Assembly (NCBI RefSeq): GCF_011516635.5
Contig: NZ_CP096256.1
Coordinates: 372,001 to 436,000 of the forward strand
Direction of reading: 5' to 3'
Source of the DNA: Bradyrhizobium barranii subsp. apii
GTDB taxonomy: Bacteria > Pseudomonadota > Alphaproteobacteria > Rhizobiales > Xanthobacteraceae
Length of the DNA stretch: 64,000 nucleotides
How positions within the stretch are numbered: the stretch's first letter is position 1; each line of letters starts with the position of its first letter. The position numbers were made by a program, and so were the translations under genes. A model generated the notes under the pieces. It did not search any database, had not been told where the DNA came from, and saw only the letters and a program-made list of their open reading frames with translations. Positions 7,411-16,390 of this stretch are shown here, piece by piece.

Positions 7411-8127
7411 ATGACAATCGAGTTGAATATGGGCGGCGCTGCCGACCCAATCGGCAGCCGCTCCGCACGCGTCAACGGATCAATGAACGGCCATGTGAAC
7501 GACACAATACCCGGCCTCCGCGTTCCCGAGAACGATTTGCGCCCGTCGCGAGCAGAGGCGGAAACGGCCGTGCGCACACTGATCCGATGGGCCGGCGACA
7601 ATCCGGAACGTGAAGGCTTGCGCGAAACGCCGGCGCGCGTGGCCCGCGCTTACGAAGAATGGTTCGGTGGCTACAACGAGAACCCGGAGAGCTTGTTGCA
7701 ACGCACCTTTGAGGAGGTCGGGGGCTACGACGAGATGGTGCTGCTGCGCGACATCCGCTTTGAGTCGCATTGCGAGCATCACATGGCACCGATCGTCGGC
7801 TGCGTGCACATTGGTTACCTTCCTCGCCACCGCGTCGTCGGTATTTCGAAGCTGGCTCGCCTCGTAGAGCTTTACTCAAAGCGGCTGCAAATCCAAGAGC
7901 GGCTGACCGCCGAGATTGCCAGCGCACTTGACCGCGTGCTGCAACCGGTCGGCGTGGGGGTTGTCGTCGTCGGCGCCCATGGCTGCATGACAACGCGAGG
8001 AGTCCACAGTCACTCCTCGACAATGGTCACGACCCGATTGCTCGGCTCCTTCCGTGACCAATCGCAAGCACGTCGTGAATTTCTCGGTTCGATAGGGAAG
8101 GGCACAGGTCATGGAAGCCTATATTGA
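7411..8127 (+). CDS. folE: GTP cyclohydrolase I
   Basis: This enzyme converts GTP to 7,8-dihydroneopterin triphosphate, the first step of pterin and 7-deazaguanine synthesis. The 238-residue product has the zinc ligands C121 and H124 (ESHCEHHMAP) and C192 (GAHGCMTTRG), plus the GISKLARLVELYSKRLQ segment typical of the type I enzyme. An N-terminal extension of about 45 residues is Gly/Ser/Asn-rich and not part of the fold. AGGAG lies directly upstream of the ATG. It is followed, with a 17-base overlap, by the QueD-like gene. This is probably a pathway-dedicated copy rather than the folate housekeeping gene. Confidence 0.95.
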   Translation: MTIELNMGGAADPIGSRSARVNGSMNGHVNDTIPGLRVPENDLRPSRAEAETAVRTLIRWAGDNPEREGLRETPARVARAYEEWFGGYNENPESLLQRTFEEVGGYDEMVLLRDIRFESHCEHHMAPIVGCVHIGYLPRHRVVGISKLARLVELYSKRLQIQERLTAEIASALDRVLQPVGVGVVVVGAHGCMTTRGVHSHSSTMVTTRLLGSFRDQSQARREFLGSIGKGTGHGSLY

Positions 8128-8695
8128 TGAACGTGTTGACGACCGTTCGGCGAACGTGAATGCTGGCAATGGGACGACCTACCTCATCAGCCGAGAGATC
8201 AGCATTGATGCCGGCCACCGGGTCACCGACCACAACTCCAAATGTCGCAATCTGCACGGTCACCGATACACGGTCCAGGCATGGTGCCGAGGACCTCTGT
8301 TCTGCGATGGTGAGCAGAACGGCATGGTGCTGGATTTTGGATTCCTCAAGGAGGAGATGATGGCCGAGATCGATGCCACCTGCGATCACGCCTTCATTTT
8401 TTGGGTCGGAGATCCGTTGTGTCGGCAGATGTTTGGCCTCGATGACAGCAAGCTCGGCTCCGAAATCGACGGCGCCGTGCGCCGAAGTGGCGCCTTCACC
8501 GGCGCCGGACGCGGCGGCGCCAAAATCTGCGTTCTACCTTACGTCCCGACGGCAGAATACCTTGCTTGTCACTGGTTCAACTTACTGGCCCCCCGCGTCA
8601 CGCAACGTTCGAACGGTCAGGCCTCTCTAGTCTGCCTCAAGGTGTGGGAGACACCGAACTGCTGGGCGGCCTACGGACCAGGAACGAGCTACTGA
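8111..8695 (+). CDS. queD: 6-carboxytetrahydropterin synthase (QueD / PTPS family)
   Basis: QueD turns dihydroneopterin triphosphate into 6-carboxytetrahydropterin, the QueE substrate. Zinc ligands H36, H49 and H51 (DAGHRV and LHGHRYTV) and the catalytic Cys C45 (SKCRNLHGH) are visible, followed by DHAFIF and VPTAEYLA segments of the family. At 194 residues it is longer than the usual 120-140, because of a roughly 20-residue N-terminal extension and an insertion near residues 100-140. Its start lies within folE, so the two are translationally coupled. No convincing terminator follows. Confidence 0.92.
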   Translation: MEAYIDERVDDRSANVNAGNGTTYLISREISIDAGHRVTDHNSKCRNLHGHRYTVQAWCRGPLFCDGEQNGMVLDFGFLKEEMMAEIDATCDHAFIFWVGDPLCRQMFGLDDSKLGSEIDGAVRRSGAFTGAGRGGAKICVLPYVPTAEYLACHWFNLLAPRVTQRSNGQASLVCLKVWETPNCWAAYGPGTSY

Positions 8696-8824
8696 AGGTA
8701 GCTAAGAAATGTCCCGAAATTCACCCTGTGTAGATCGGCGCGTGGTCTGCACACCGATCGGCGCCATAACATCCCGGTAAGTTTCACTTCATAGGGGTCA
8801 AGGTTCGACGCCGGTACACAATCT

Positions 8825-8852
8825 GGTTGCAGATTCGAGTCCTGCCGGCCCG
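8825..8852 (+). other. tRNA 3'-end-like sequence, candidate attachment site remnant
   Basis: A T-arm (GCAGATTCGAGTCCTGC) followed by an acceptor-like CGGCCCG is present without a matching 5' half or encoded CCA. Isolated tRNA 3' ends mark integration sites of tyrosine integrases, and a decayed integrase lies just downstream. Amino-acid identity is not assignable. The rest of 8696-8988 shows no gene. Confidence 0.45.
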
Positions 8853-8988
8853 TTATTGCGTGACACAACCGAACCATCTAGTTGGCTCAAGGAGGCGCCT
8901 CAATCGATGATGTCAGCCGACGAATTTGAACCTGCCGCAGGCACGATCAACACGACCGATAGGCATGCTTCATATCCGGATAGAAGAC

Positions 8989-10260
8989 CTATACCGAGGC
9001 ACGACGAGGAAGTGTGATCACGTTGGAACCTCTCGCGACATATCGGCTCCAAGCGTCCATCAACTGTCGCCGCTTTTTCAACGCATTGCCACGCCGATAG
9101 GCTTGCTCGGTCTCATCACCCACCTTGTGGGCCAATGCCATCTCCGCAATTTCGCGTTCGAAACGCGTCTCGTCACCGGCCCAATCGCGGAAGCTGGATC
9201 GGGCACCCGTGCGCCGTCATCGCCGGATAGACTGTCTTCAGCGCATGGAGCACGGCATTCATGCCTAGTGGCTTAGTGTGGTCCTTGGACCATTGCCCTG
9301 CGAACACGTAAGCGTCGCGCGCGGCGTCCTTCGGGATGACTGATTTCAAGATCTCAATTGCCCGGTCACAGAGCGGCACTTGGAAATCTTGGCCTTCGGG
9401 ATGGTCTTCTGTCTTCATCCGTTCGGCCGGGATCGTCCAAAGCCGCTCCCCGAAGTCTACCTCGCGCACGCGCATGAGACGGGCTTCGCCGGTCCGCACT
9501 GCCGTCAAGATGATGTATTCGGCCGCGAGGTTGACCGCCGTGTCCGCTGCCTCGTGGTTGGCTTGCAGCGCCTGGACGATGCCGGGGACGTCCTTGTATG
9601 GCGCGGCCTTGTGATGGCGCTTCGAGAGTTTCGGCTTCGACAAGAGCGGCTTCAAGGTCTTCCACATCGCGGGATTCTTCCCGAACCGAAGCCCCTTCGC
9701 CTCTGCGGCGTCAAGCACGCGCTCGATCCGGCTTCGCGTTTCGCGCGCCGTGCGGTTGATCGTCATCCATATGGGCGACAAAATCCCCAACACATCGTTC
9801 ACGGTGATGTTGGTGAGCTCCGTACCCCGGATAGGCTTACACCAGACCTTCAGGTCACGTGTCCAATCTGCGAGCGTATTCTTGCCCTTGAAGCCGGCCT
9901 TGATTGATAGCAGGAAGGCGTCCGCGAATTCTCCGAAGCTGCTAGCCGCCACCATTTTAGCGCGCCGCTCCGCCTCCGGCTCCTTGCCTTCGGCTAGTTT
10001 CTTGCGCGCGTCTGCCGCCTTGAGGCGGGCGTCAGCGAGCGAGATGCCATCCCTGCCTTTGCCCTTCGCCGAGCCCAGTCCAGTCCGATTTCTCTACGCT
10101 TCCCGGTGCCAGGCACACGGTACAGGAAAACCCATTGCCGTCGCGCGTGCGCACCCGTCTCGATCGCGAGGTAAAGCCCACCGCCGTCACTGTGGCGTCC
10201 GCGCTCAACTATGGTCTCCGCTTCCCGAGCCGAGAGCTTGTGCAGCTGTCTCTTGGCCAT
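8989..10260 (-). pseudogene. P4-type tyrosine integrase, broken by two frameshifts
   Basis: Starting at 10260 (MAKRQLHKLSAREAETI, a typical prophage/island integrase opening with a DUF4102-like arm domain), the frame is lost near 10080 and again near 9203. Reading across the shifts restores a continuous integrase: GISLADARLKAADARKKLAEGKEP, then SFGEFADAFL, TAVRTGEARL (first catalytic Arg region), AMTAHG (His region), RSSFRDWAGDETRF and LAHKVGDETEQAYRRGNAL with the expected Tyr nucleophile. The stop is at 8989. Family members insert into tRNA 3' ends; tRNA-like 3' ends lie on both sides (8825 and 10528). Loss of frame indicates the element is fixed. Confidence 0.85.
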
Positions 10261-10901
10261 TTTCCGCCCCACCATCCGCCCCACCATTGAGCACGGATTG
10301 CAGCGGATTGCGGTGAACGACCGTGAGCAGCGGCGAATTTTTCACGAAGCGATTATAGCACAATTTGCAATGGCTTAGAAGCTTTCAACGGACGATCCGG
10401 GACCTGCGCGGAATTCCACCACGGACGTGGTGATGCCAGTCGCGGCAAAATGCAGTCCCCGAAAGAGCATCCGCGACGAGCTGCGTCACGCGAGCCTTCA
10501 GCTTCGCGTCGCTATCAACGGCGGCAGTGGCTGAGAGAGTGGTATTCGAACCCACGGTACGGGGCAAAGCTTGTCCGAAGCGGGACCGAACTTGAATTGG
10601 ACGCATGCTCACAATCTTCATCAAAAACTGAAGACCTAACTATGCACCACAATGATGGTATTCACGGCGGTAGAATGATCGGCTGCACCGCGATCCAGCG
10701 GGGCGAGGGTCGAAGACTGAGCAATGAGCCGGCGAAGGCAACATATGGCGGCTCAGACATGTCCAGCCTTGCGATAACGCGAAGATGATCGATTTGACCT
10801 AACAGTCACCAGCCTGATCGAGATGACTCAAGCCGTCCGACCTGAGCGCAGGATGCTGCAACCTAGTTTGGCTTGGTGTTGAACGATCCGGCGAATGATG
10901 T
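10261..10901. other. Gene-poor spacer with a tRNA-Ser 3' remnant
   Basis: I see no credible gene in this 641-base stretch. Apart from the tRNA-Ser-like 3' end at 10528-10560, nothing is recognisable. Confidence 0.6.
10528..10560 (-). other. tRNA-Ser 3'-end fragment
   Basis: Read on the minus strand this gives GTACCGTGGGTTCGAATACC followed by an acceptor segment ending in CAGCCA, as in the 3' third of a tRNA-Ser. Anticodon arm, D-arm and 5' acceptor strand are missing. It is most likely an att-site remnant belonging to one of the adjacent integrases. Confidence 0.55.
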
Positions 10902-11249
10902 TTGCTGCACTTCATGGCGATCGACAGCCCCGAAGCCCAACTGGCCGACGACGGCAAGAGGCGTGCGTCGAACGCGCGACAGGTCGCGTGCTTGCCTCGT
11001 TACCCAGAGAGGGGTGCCTGGCCAGCTGAGATGCGAATTGACATGCTCGCGGCTTATCTCGATTTCCGGAACGTCGACGAACTCGTACGCGCGATTTCCA
11101 AGGGGCGCGCACCGGCACCAACAAGCTACCGCATCCGAGGCCGGTCACGAGAGCCAATTTGGTCTAAGGTCGTCGTAGACGAATATGTTGCGCGGGTCTG
11201 CGCCATCCGGCAGAATCGGCCGCTAACCGATCTGGCAGCACTGGTATGA
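10902..11249 (+). CDS. Excisionase-like / AlpA-like DNA-binding protein
   Basis: The 115-residue product contains MRIDMLAAYLDF, DELVRAISKGRAPAP and EPIWSKVVVDEYVAR. This follows the pattern of small winged-helix proteins that sit upstream of alphaproteobacterial integrases and act as recombination directionality factors or regulators. Its TGA overlaps the ATG of the downstream integrase (ATGA), supporting a pair. An internal ATG at 10914 is an equally possible start. I assign the role from motif and context, not from a clear family match. Confidence 0.6.
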   Translation: MLHFMAIDSPEAQLADDGKRRASNARQVACLPRYPERGAWPAEMRIDMLAAYLDFRNVDELVRAISKGRAPAPTSYRIRGRSREPIWSKVVVDEYVARVCAIRQNRPLTDLAALV

Positions 11250-12517
11250 AGCCACCGGAAACTGCTTTGAAATTGCCTCTGTATTGCAGACGGAAGCCGT
11301 TAAAGAGTGGCCGATGGGCCTACTTTTTCGAGCCATCCACCTGGGCACGCGAACAGGGATGCCATGTGAAGGCAGAGCCCTTAGACGAGGATTACCCTGC
11401 GGCCGTAGAACGCGCTGAATACGTTCTCTTGCCGGCATTCGACAGTTGGCGATCTCGTGGCCTGACGGACATGGTCCCCGTCGGCATCGCACAGGGATCA
11501 TTCGACTGGCTCGCCAGCGTCTTCAAGGCGCATCAGAAGTGGAAGGAAATCGACCACAAGCCACAGCGTCTCTATGAGCAGGGCTTGGCGTTGTTCGCTG
11601 ACCACCTATTAAAAGACGGCACGCGCGCTGGGTCGAAGCAGATCGCCGACTTTACGAAGGGCTTCGTCGACGCCGTTTATGCAAAGCTGCTCATTGTCGA
11701 AGAGAAAGACGCCGATGGAAACGTCGTCCAGCGGGAACGTCGACGCTTTGCGAACGCGGCGATGACCGCGTGCCGGCGCGCCTGGTTCGTCGGGCAGCGC
11801 GCAGAAGAAAAGAAAGTGCCCGCCGTCAACCCGTTCTCAAAAATGGGACTGAAGGCGCGCGCACCAGGAAAGCCAGTGCGAGAGACGCCGACTGCAACTT
11901 GGGACGAACTCGTTGCCTTTCGCGCCAAGGCGAACGAACTTGGCCACCGATCGGTGGCAACGGCGGCACTTGTCGCGTGGGAGTGGCTCCAGAGAGAAGA
12001 GCACGTGTTCGGCGCGCTCGAGATCAGTCACTACCGACCGAAAGAACGTCCGAATAGCGTTCGCATCGTCCATCCAAAGAATGGCGAGGAAGCCTGGTGG
12101 CCACTGTTCGATGAGACTGGCGAGAACTTATTCCCGGAGCTGATGGCTGAGCTCGACGAGTTCAAGCAGACGACCGTGTCCGGCCTGGTCTTTCGACGCG
12201 ACCATTCGCACCGGAGGTCACCTACCCCGGTGCCTTGGATCACGGCCAAGCAGGATCTTCGCTATCTACGCGCGGTCGTGAAGAAGATCGTCCGTGCAGC
12301 GGATCTTCGCGAAGAGCTTTCTTTTACACCATTCCGCCACGGCGGCTTTACCGAGGGAGCCGACAGCGATCTGACGGACGCCGAGCTCAGAGCCGCTGGC
12401 CGCCATCGCTCGTCGCGGCAGTTGCCGACCTATGCAAAGCGCACACGGAAACAGCTAATTTCCGGCACAAAGAAACGGCGAGAGGAAAGAACAAAGGCAG
12501 CCGGTTTGTCGGAATAG
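11246..12517 (+). CDS. int: Tyrosine recombinase / integrase (423 aa)
   Basis: The C-terminal half carries the catalytic arrangement of tyrosine recombinases: an Arg in the VAWEWLQREEHVFG segment, FRHGGFTEGAD, then GRHRSSRQLPTYAKRT with H-x-x-R and the nucleophilic Tyr. The N-terminal half (about 70-130) has the SAM-like core-binding pattern. The gene is intact, coupled to the excisionase-like gene upstream, and ends 58 bases before a tRNA-Lys 3' fragment. That is the normal layout of an island integrase next to its att site. It probably mobilised the element containing the mob and par genes that follow. Confidence 0.85.
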   Translation: MKPPETALKLPLYCRRKPLKSGRWAYFFEPSTWAREQGCHVKAEPLDEDYPAAVERAEYVLLPAFDSWRSRGLTDMVPVGIAQGSFDWLASVFKAHQKWKEIDHKPQRLYEQGLALFADHLLKDGTRAGSKQIADFTKGFVDAVYAKLLIVEEKDADGNVVQRERRRFANAAMTACRRAWFVGQRAEEKKVPAVNPFSKMGLKARAPGKPVRETPTATWDELVAFRAKANELGHRSVATAALVAWEWLQREEHVFGALEISHYRPKERPNSVRIVHPKNGEEAWWPLFDETGENLFPELMAELDEFKQTTVSGLVFRRDHSHRRSPTPVPWITAKQDLRYLRAVVKKIVRAADLREELSFTPFRHGGFTEGADSDLTDAELRAAGRHRSSRQLPTYAKRTRKQLISGTKKRREERTKAAGLSE

Positions 12518-12574
12518 ACACGACACGTCTGTCGGAATGACGACGGTGACAAACCCCTAAGCTATTGAGAAGCT

Positions 12575-12625
12575 TGGTGGGCGCACCAGGGCTCGAACCT
12601 GGGACCCGCTAATTAAGAGTCAGCG
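12575..12625 (-). other. tRNA-Lys(CTT) 3' fragment, probable attachment site
   Basis: On the minus strand the sequence contains the anticodon arm GCTGA-CTCTTAA-TTAGC (anticodon CTT), the T-arm CCAGGTTCGAGCCCTGG and the acceptor end TGCGCCCACCA. The 5' acceptor strand and D-arm are absent. This is the classic result of integration into the 3' half of a tRNA-Lys gene, and an intact integrase lies alongside. Confidence 0.8.
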
Positions 12626-12676
12626 GGCGGCGGAGGTCCAATTTAGCTCGAAGAGTATCTAATCATCCAGGTCCCA

Positions 12677-13750
12677 TTATCTTGTCCGCTCATCATCTCG
12701 CTTGTGATCGCGCACGTCATCTCCTCCCAGCTCTGCCCCGCGGCGCCGGCTACTAGCGAGCTCGGAGACCTCGCTTTTCAATACATGCCAGCGGGTTTCG
12801 ACAGCCGGCATCTCGTTGACGAATTGCCGAATCTGGCGCGCTAGCTCGTGATCTGCTGCCACACCAGAGCGCTGTAGCTCGGCGGCATAGTCGAGATATC
12901 GCCTTCGGATCGCATCCTGACGTGACTTAGTTTGTTCATCCCAAGGATGTTTGACCGCCTTGCCGCCCCTCACCTCCGAAAGCACCTGCTCACGGGCAAG
13001 CCGATCGACATCGGGCGTTATCTTTCGCTTGCGTAAAGCGAGCACCACCCCGCGATCAGCCTTTCGAACCTGTCCCCGGGTTCGTCGCGGCGTTGCCTCC
13101 GCCGCGATCCCACGAAGCCGAAGCTCTCCGGCAAACCGTTCGCGCCAGACCTGAAGGTCCGCCTTGCGGGGGTTCAGGCGCTTGCCGTCATGCCCGAGGG
13201 ACCGAACGGTCAAGTGCACGTGGGGATGCTTATCGTCGAGATGCTGGACGAAGACGTAGTCGCGATTGCCCCCGAACGTCTCGATGGCAAATGCCCGGGC
13301 TGACTCCTTGACTGCGACGGCATCAGTGCCAGCCGGCATCGACAGGATGATGTTGATCGAAAGCGATCCATCGCGGCGGCGCTTTTGGTCGAGACCAGCA
13401 TCATCCTCCCATTGTTGCTGCAGATCTTTCAATCCGGCACGACCCGTCATCATTGCGCCCTGGTCTGTTTCCGCATCGAGCTCGCCGTTTCGCGTGATGT
13501 ATGCCAAGTGCGACCTGAGATGCGCCACGTCCTTGGTGCGGCCAGTGATCTTGACCATCACCTCTGGTGCTCGGCGCACGATGCGCTCGAGTTTTGCACG
13601 CATCGCCGGCGTAAGGCGGCCGGGGGCGGTCGGGATGGGGATATCCCACTCGGCCCGCCGCGGGCGCCGATTGGGCGTTTCCCAGACATACGAAATCGGC
13701 GGAAGTTCGGAGGCCAGGTCATTCGGCCGCGGCGAGTAGCGCCGACTCAT
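12677..13750 (-). CDS. VirD2-like relaxase / mobilization nuclease
   Basis: The 357-residue product nicks plasmid DNA at oriT and pilots it during conjugation. It contains the histidine motif DDKHPHVHLTVRS with the metal-binding HxH, and an N-terminal AYITRNGEL region with a candidate nicking Tyr. The C-terminal third is basic and charged. The ATG at 13750 overlaps the TGA of the upstream MobC-like gene (ATGA), so the longer reading from 13765 is less likely. No coupling protein or type IV secretion genes are in the window, so the element would be mobilizable rather than self-transmissible. Confidence 0.85.
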   Translation of the reverse strand: MSRRYSPRPNDLASELPPISYVWETPNRRPRRAEWDIPIPTAPGRLTPAMRAKLERIVRRAPEVMVKITGRTKDVAHLRSHLAYITRNGELDAETDQGAMMTGRAGLKDLQQQWEDDAGLDQKRRRDGSLSINIILSMPAGTDAVAVKESARAFAIETFGGNRDYVFVQHLDDKHPHVHLTVRSLGHDGKRLNPRKADLQVWRERFAGELRLRGIAAEATPRRTRGQVRKADRGVVLALRKRKITPDVDRLAREQVLSEVRGGKAVKHPWDEQTKSRQDAIRRRYLDYAAELQRSGVAADHELARQIRQFVNEMPAVETRWHVLKSEVSELASSRRRGAELGGDDVRDHKRDDERTR

Positions 13751-14265
13751 TGCTGCCCATCCCAATAATCGGCGTTGCCATTCAGCACATTGCGCAATTG
13801 CGCGAGCTCTCTTTCGATGACCACTTTTGCCTCTTGAATTGCGGACAGATCGAACTCGACCGCCCTGCCCTGCAGCACACTGGTGTTTGCGGCACCCGCG
13901 ATCTGGTTGATGTTGCCGCCGATCCGGTTGAGCTCGCGAACGATCGCGCGAAGCACGGCATGCTCGTCTGGGGAATGCTGTACTGGCGATGCCAATCGCG
14001 AGCGCACGAGCGCGACGATCCAGCCGGTTCGGGTCATGCCACGCTGATGTGAAACTTCCGCGAGCTGCCGCATCTCGCTCTCGCGAAATCGCACCGTCAC
14101 CTTCTCCGGCCGTCCGACCGGCAACGCCAAGATGCGTGGCGCTGGTGCAGCTAGGGCATCAGCAATGAGACGCCGCAGCAGCGCGGATTTGCCGCCCTGG
14201 GTAGCTGCAAGAACTGAGAACTCCGCCGCGACTTCGTCGGGGACGCGAAGCGAGATCAGAGCCAT
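13747..14265 (-). CDS. mobC: MobC-like relaxosome accessory protein
   Basis: The 172-residue product starts MALISLRVPDEVAAEF, a ribbon-helix-helix-like opening. It continues with a VTVRFRESEMRQLAEVS segment and the MobC signature LNRIGGNINQIAGAAN near residues 125-140. MobC proteins bind oriT and help the relaxase melt DNA. GGAG precedes the ATG at 14265. The overlap with the relaxase gene shows a two-gene mob operon. Its oriT would be expected in the spacer upstream (14266-14689). Confidence 0.8.
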   Translation of the reverse strand: MALISLRVPDEVAAEFSVLAATQGGKSALLRRLIADALAAPAPRILALPVGRPEKVTVRFRESEMRQLAEVSHQRGMTRTGWIVALVRSRLASPVQHSPDEHAVLRAIVRELNRIGGNINQIAGAANTSVLQGRAVEFDLSAIQEAKVVIERELAQLRNVLNGNADYWDGQQ

Positions 14266-14689
14266 GCACTCCAATCCCAATCGCGATGTAATACATCGCT
14301 GGCGCGAAGCCTATCCTGCACTAGAAAACGCTGAGACCACCCCCTCCGTGTTGGTTTGAACCAACATTCGCCGGGTTTGAAGCCGTCCATACCCAGCCAG
14401 CAAAATGGCGAATGCTCAACAGCTGTCAGGGCCAACTGTCCAGCGCCGCTCGCTTGCAGGGTGAGAGTTCCCGCCAGAGAAGTACCAGCACAGCGGTACA
14501 GGGGCTGACCAGCCGGCTCCGAGGTTGTGGACCGCGACGTTTCAGCAGCCTGCGGCCTCACTACGGCGCTACGGGAAGCGCGTTCGGCCTTCGGCTGCAG
14601 CGCTGACGCGCCACCCTTCGGGTGGAAACGTCGCTCCACCGCTACCCGCCGCGAGACTTCGTTCCTCGAACAGGAATAGAAGAAGAATC
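14266..14689. other. Spacer between mob and par operons; no convincing gene
   Basis: A reading frame on the minus strand crosses most of this stretch but has no ribosome binding site, no recognised motif and a composition typical of intergenic shadow. The spacer holds one 16-bp palindrome at 14350-14365 and, by position, the likely oriT for the mob genes. I cannot point to a nic site. Confidence 0.5.
14350..14365. promoter_or_regulatory. 16-bp palindrome shared with the parA upstream site (parS-like)
   Basis: GTTGGTTTGAACCAAC has perfect 7-bp arms around a central TG. The same sequence with centre TA occurs at 17991-18006 upstream of parA. Two copies flanking parAB suggest a partition site or autoregulatory operator bound by ParB. 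Confidence 0.6.
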
Positions 14690-15673
14690 TCATGGCGAAA
14701 GGATCTCCTCGATCGTGAGCGCCGACGCCGGCACCTCTTCCGCGTCGTCGGAGCCATCGAACACCACGACACCATGACGGCTGCCTTGCGACGCGCTACG
14801 ATCAATCAGAAGGCGACCGGCCCGATGCTGGTGCCGTACCAGGATCGTCAGGCATGCCGACCGTGATGGCGAAGCGACACGAGATTTCGCCGACAGATCA
14901 TTGGTTGGTGCATCTGCGCCCTCGCTTGCCGGACGCCACAGCGTCGCTCTCGTCGCGAGATCACTCCTATCCGACGGTATTGATTCCGCCGGGGGTTCAC
15001 TCTGAGCACCGGTGCGGTCGGAATTGGCGCGAACCTCCCGAACCAGCTCTCGCGCCTGTGCATCCGTAAAGCTCTCGCGCGTCGCGCAAAGCCTTTCGAT
15101 CGCTTCCGGATGGGTGCGCCAAGCCTGGTAGAGTTCGTAGACTGCGCGAATCGACGATTTCTCAAGCCTCGTCCGAAGAAATTCCGGCATGCTTTGAACC
15201 GAGGCGAACCGCGACACCCAGTCTTTTGGCTTGCCGAGTTTGCGCGAAATTTCGGCCTGCGTGTCGCCGGCGTCCAGACGGCCCGCAACGAACGCGGCGA
15301 TCTCGGGTGCGCGCAAATCGTCGCGCTGGATGTTCTCGATCATCTGCGCGTATCGATCCGGCTCGCCGCCTTCCTGCAAAAATGCCGGGATTTCCTGTAA
15401 CCCGGCACGCTGCGCAGCGCGATACCGGCGCGCACCCATGATGATAACGTATCGGCCCTCCTGGTTGGACCGGCGAACTACGATGGGTTGCAGCACGCCA
15501 TGTTCGAGGATGGTCGCCGAAAGTTCATCGAGTTCCTGCTCACTGAAGACACGGCGCGGCTGATCTGGGTCTTCGTCAATGCGGTCGATCGCGATGCGAA
15601 GTGGGGACCCGGCGCCGCCGCTTCCCCTTTCAGCGACGTCGGCGAGGTCTTTGAAACTAAGATCAAGCGCCAT
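14690..15673 (-). CDS. parB: ParB/KorB-family partition and DNA-binding protein
   Basis: The 327-residue product has the ParB N-terminal nuclease-like/CTPase domain: IDRIDEDPDQPRR, then HGVLQPIVVRR, and GARRYRAAQRAG, a variant of the GERRxRA box. A helix-turn-helix follows (GDTQAEISRKLGKPKDWVSRF). The C-terminal part (ACLTILVRHQHRAGRL and following) resembles the KorB dimerisation domain. Its ATG overlaps the end of parA, so the two are translationally coupled. ParB proteins load on parS centromeres and stimulate ParA. The two matching 16-bp palindromes nearby are candidate binding sites. Confidence 0.88.
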   Translation of the reverse strand: MALDLSFKDLADVAERGSGGAGSPLRIAIDRIDEDPDQPRRVFSEQELDELSATILEHGVLQPIVVRRSNQEGRYVIIMGARRYRAAQRAGLQEIPAFLQEGGEPDRYAQMIENIQRDDLRAPEIAAFVAGRLDAGDTQAEISRKLGKPKDWVSRFASVQSMPEFLRTRLEKSSIRAVYELYQAWRTHPEAIERLCATRESFTDAQARELVREVRANSDRTGAQSEPPAESIPSDRSDLATRATLWRPASEGADAPTNDLSAKSRVASPSRSACLTILVRHQHRAGRLLIDRSASQGSRHGVVVFDGSDDAEEVPASALTIEEILSP

Positions 15674-16390
15674 CAGTCATCTCCTCGTCGAGCCGTTCTG
15701 CGATCTTGCCGAGAACAGCGCGGATTTCCCGACCAGCCTCCTGAGCCGAGCGGCGCTTGAGACTCCACACCGGGACTCGTTCCGCTACAGCTTCGGCATA
15801 GCCGTCGCGGGCCACAATCTGGCCCGGGAAGACATACTTGCCGGCTTCCCGCAACAACTGCTCCAGATGGGTACGTTGGCGCGGCGATTTAGTGTTGAAG
15901 TTTGATGGCAACAAGCCGAGGAAGGTCATGCCCTCGCGGCCGTAACGCTGTTGCACCCCGATCACGGTCTGCAGCAGGCCTTTGACGCCCTTCACCGAAT
16001 AGTCCTCAAGGTAGATGGGTGCCAACACGTGCGAGGCCGCAACCAGACATGCCACGCTGCGAAGTCCAAGCGACGGCGGTGTGTCGATGACGCAAATGTC
16101 GAACAGTTCGGCAGCAGCGGCAAGATTCTGCTGAAGGGTCATCACTGCAGCGGCACTGCCGCGATCAACGTCGGTCAACGAGCTGTCTGCTGGCGCAAAC
16201 GTGATGCCACTGTCCCCGCTGGCGACGATCCGTGCCGCCGGATGGAATAGACCGGCCGCCGAAGTCTCTCCCACGTGACGTTTGAGCGTGTCGGTCGCGT
16301 TGCCTTGCGCGTCGGCATCGATCATCAAAACCCGCCGGCCCGACTCCGCCATGAACCAGGCGAGATGTACAGCAAGGGTCGTCTTGCCGA

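Noticed and set aside
560..8695. Queuosine tRNA modification or phage-type 7-deazaguanine DNA modification as the role of the first cluster
   Set aside because: QueC, QueF, QueA, Tgt and DpdA are all missing, while UbiD, a phosphoribosyltransferase and a GMPR-type enzyme, not part of those pathways, are present.
8688..8704. AGCTAC/GTAGCT hairpin at the end of queD as a terminator
   Set aside because: The stem is only six base pairs, overlaps the stop codon and has no T-run.
8689..8877. Short minus-strand frame containing a GRQDSNLQPD segment
   Set aside because: This peptide is the well-known spurious translation of the reverse strand of a tRNA T-arm; I read the DNA as a tRNA 3' remnant.
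14256..14693. 145-codon minus-strand frame between the mob and par genes
   Set aside because: No ribosome binding site, no motif, overlaps the MobC start; more likely intergenic DNA with oriT or par sites.
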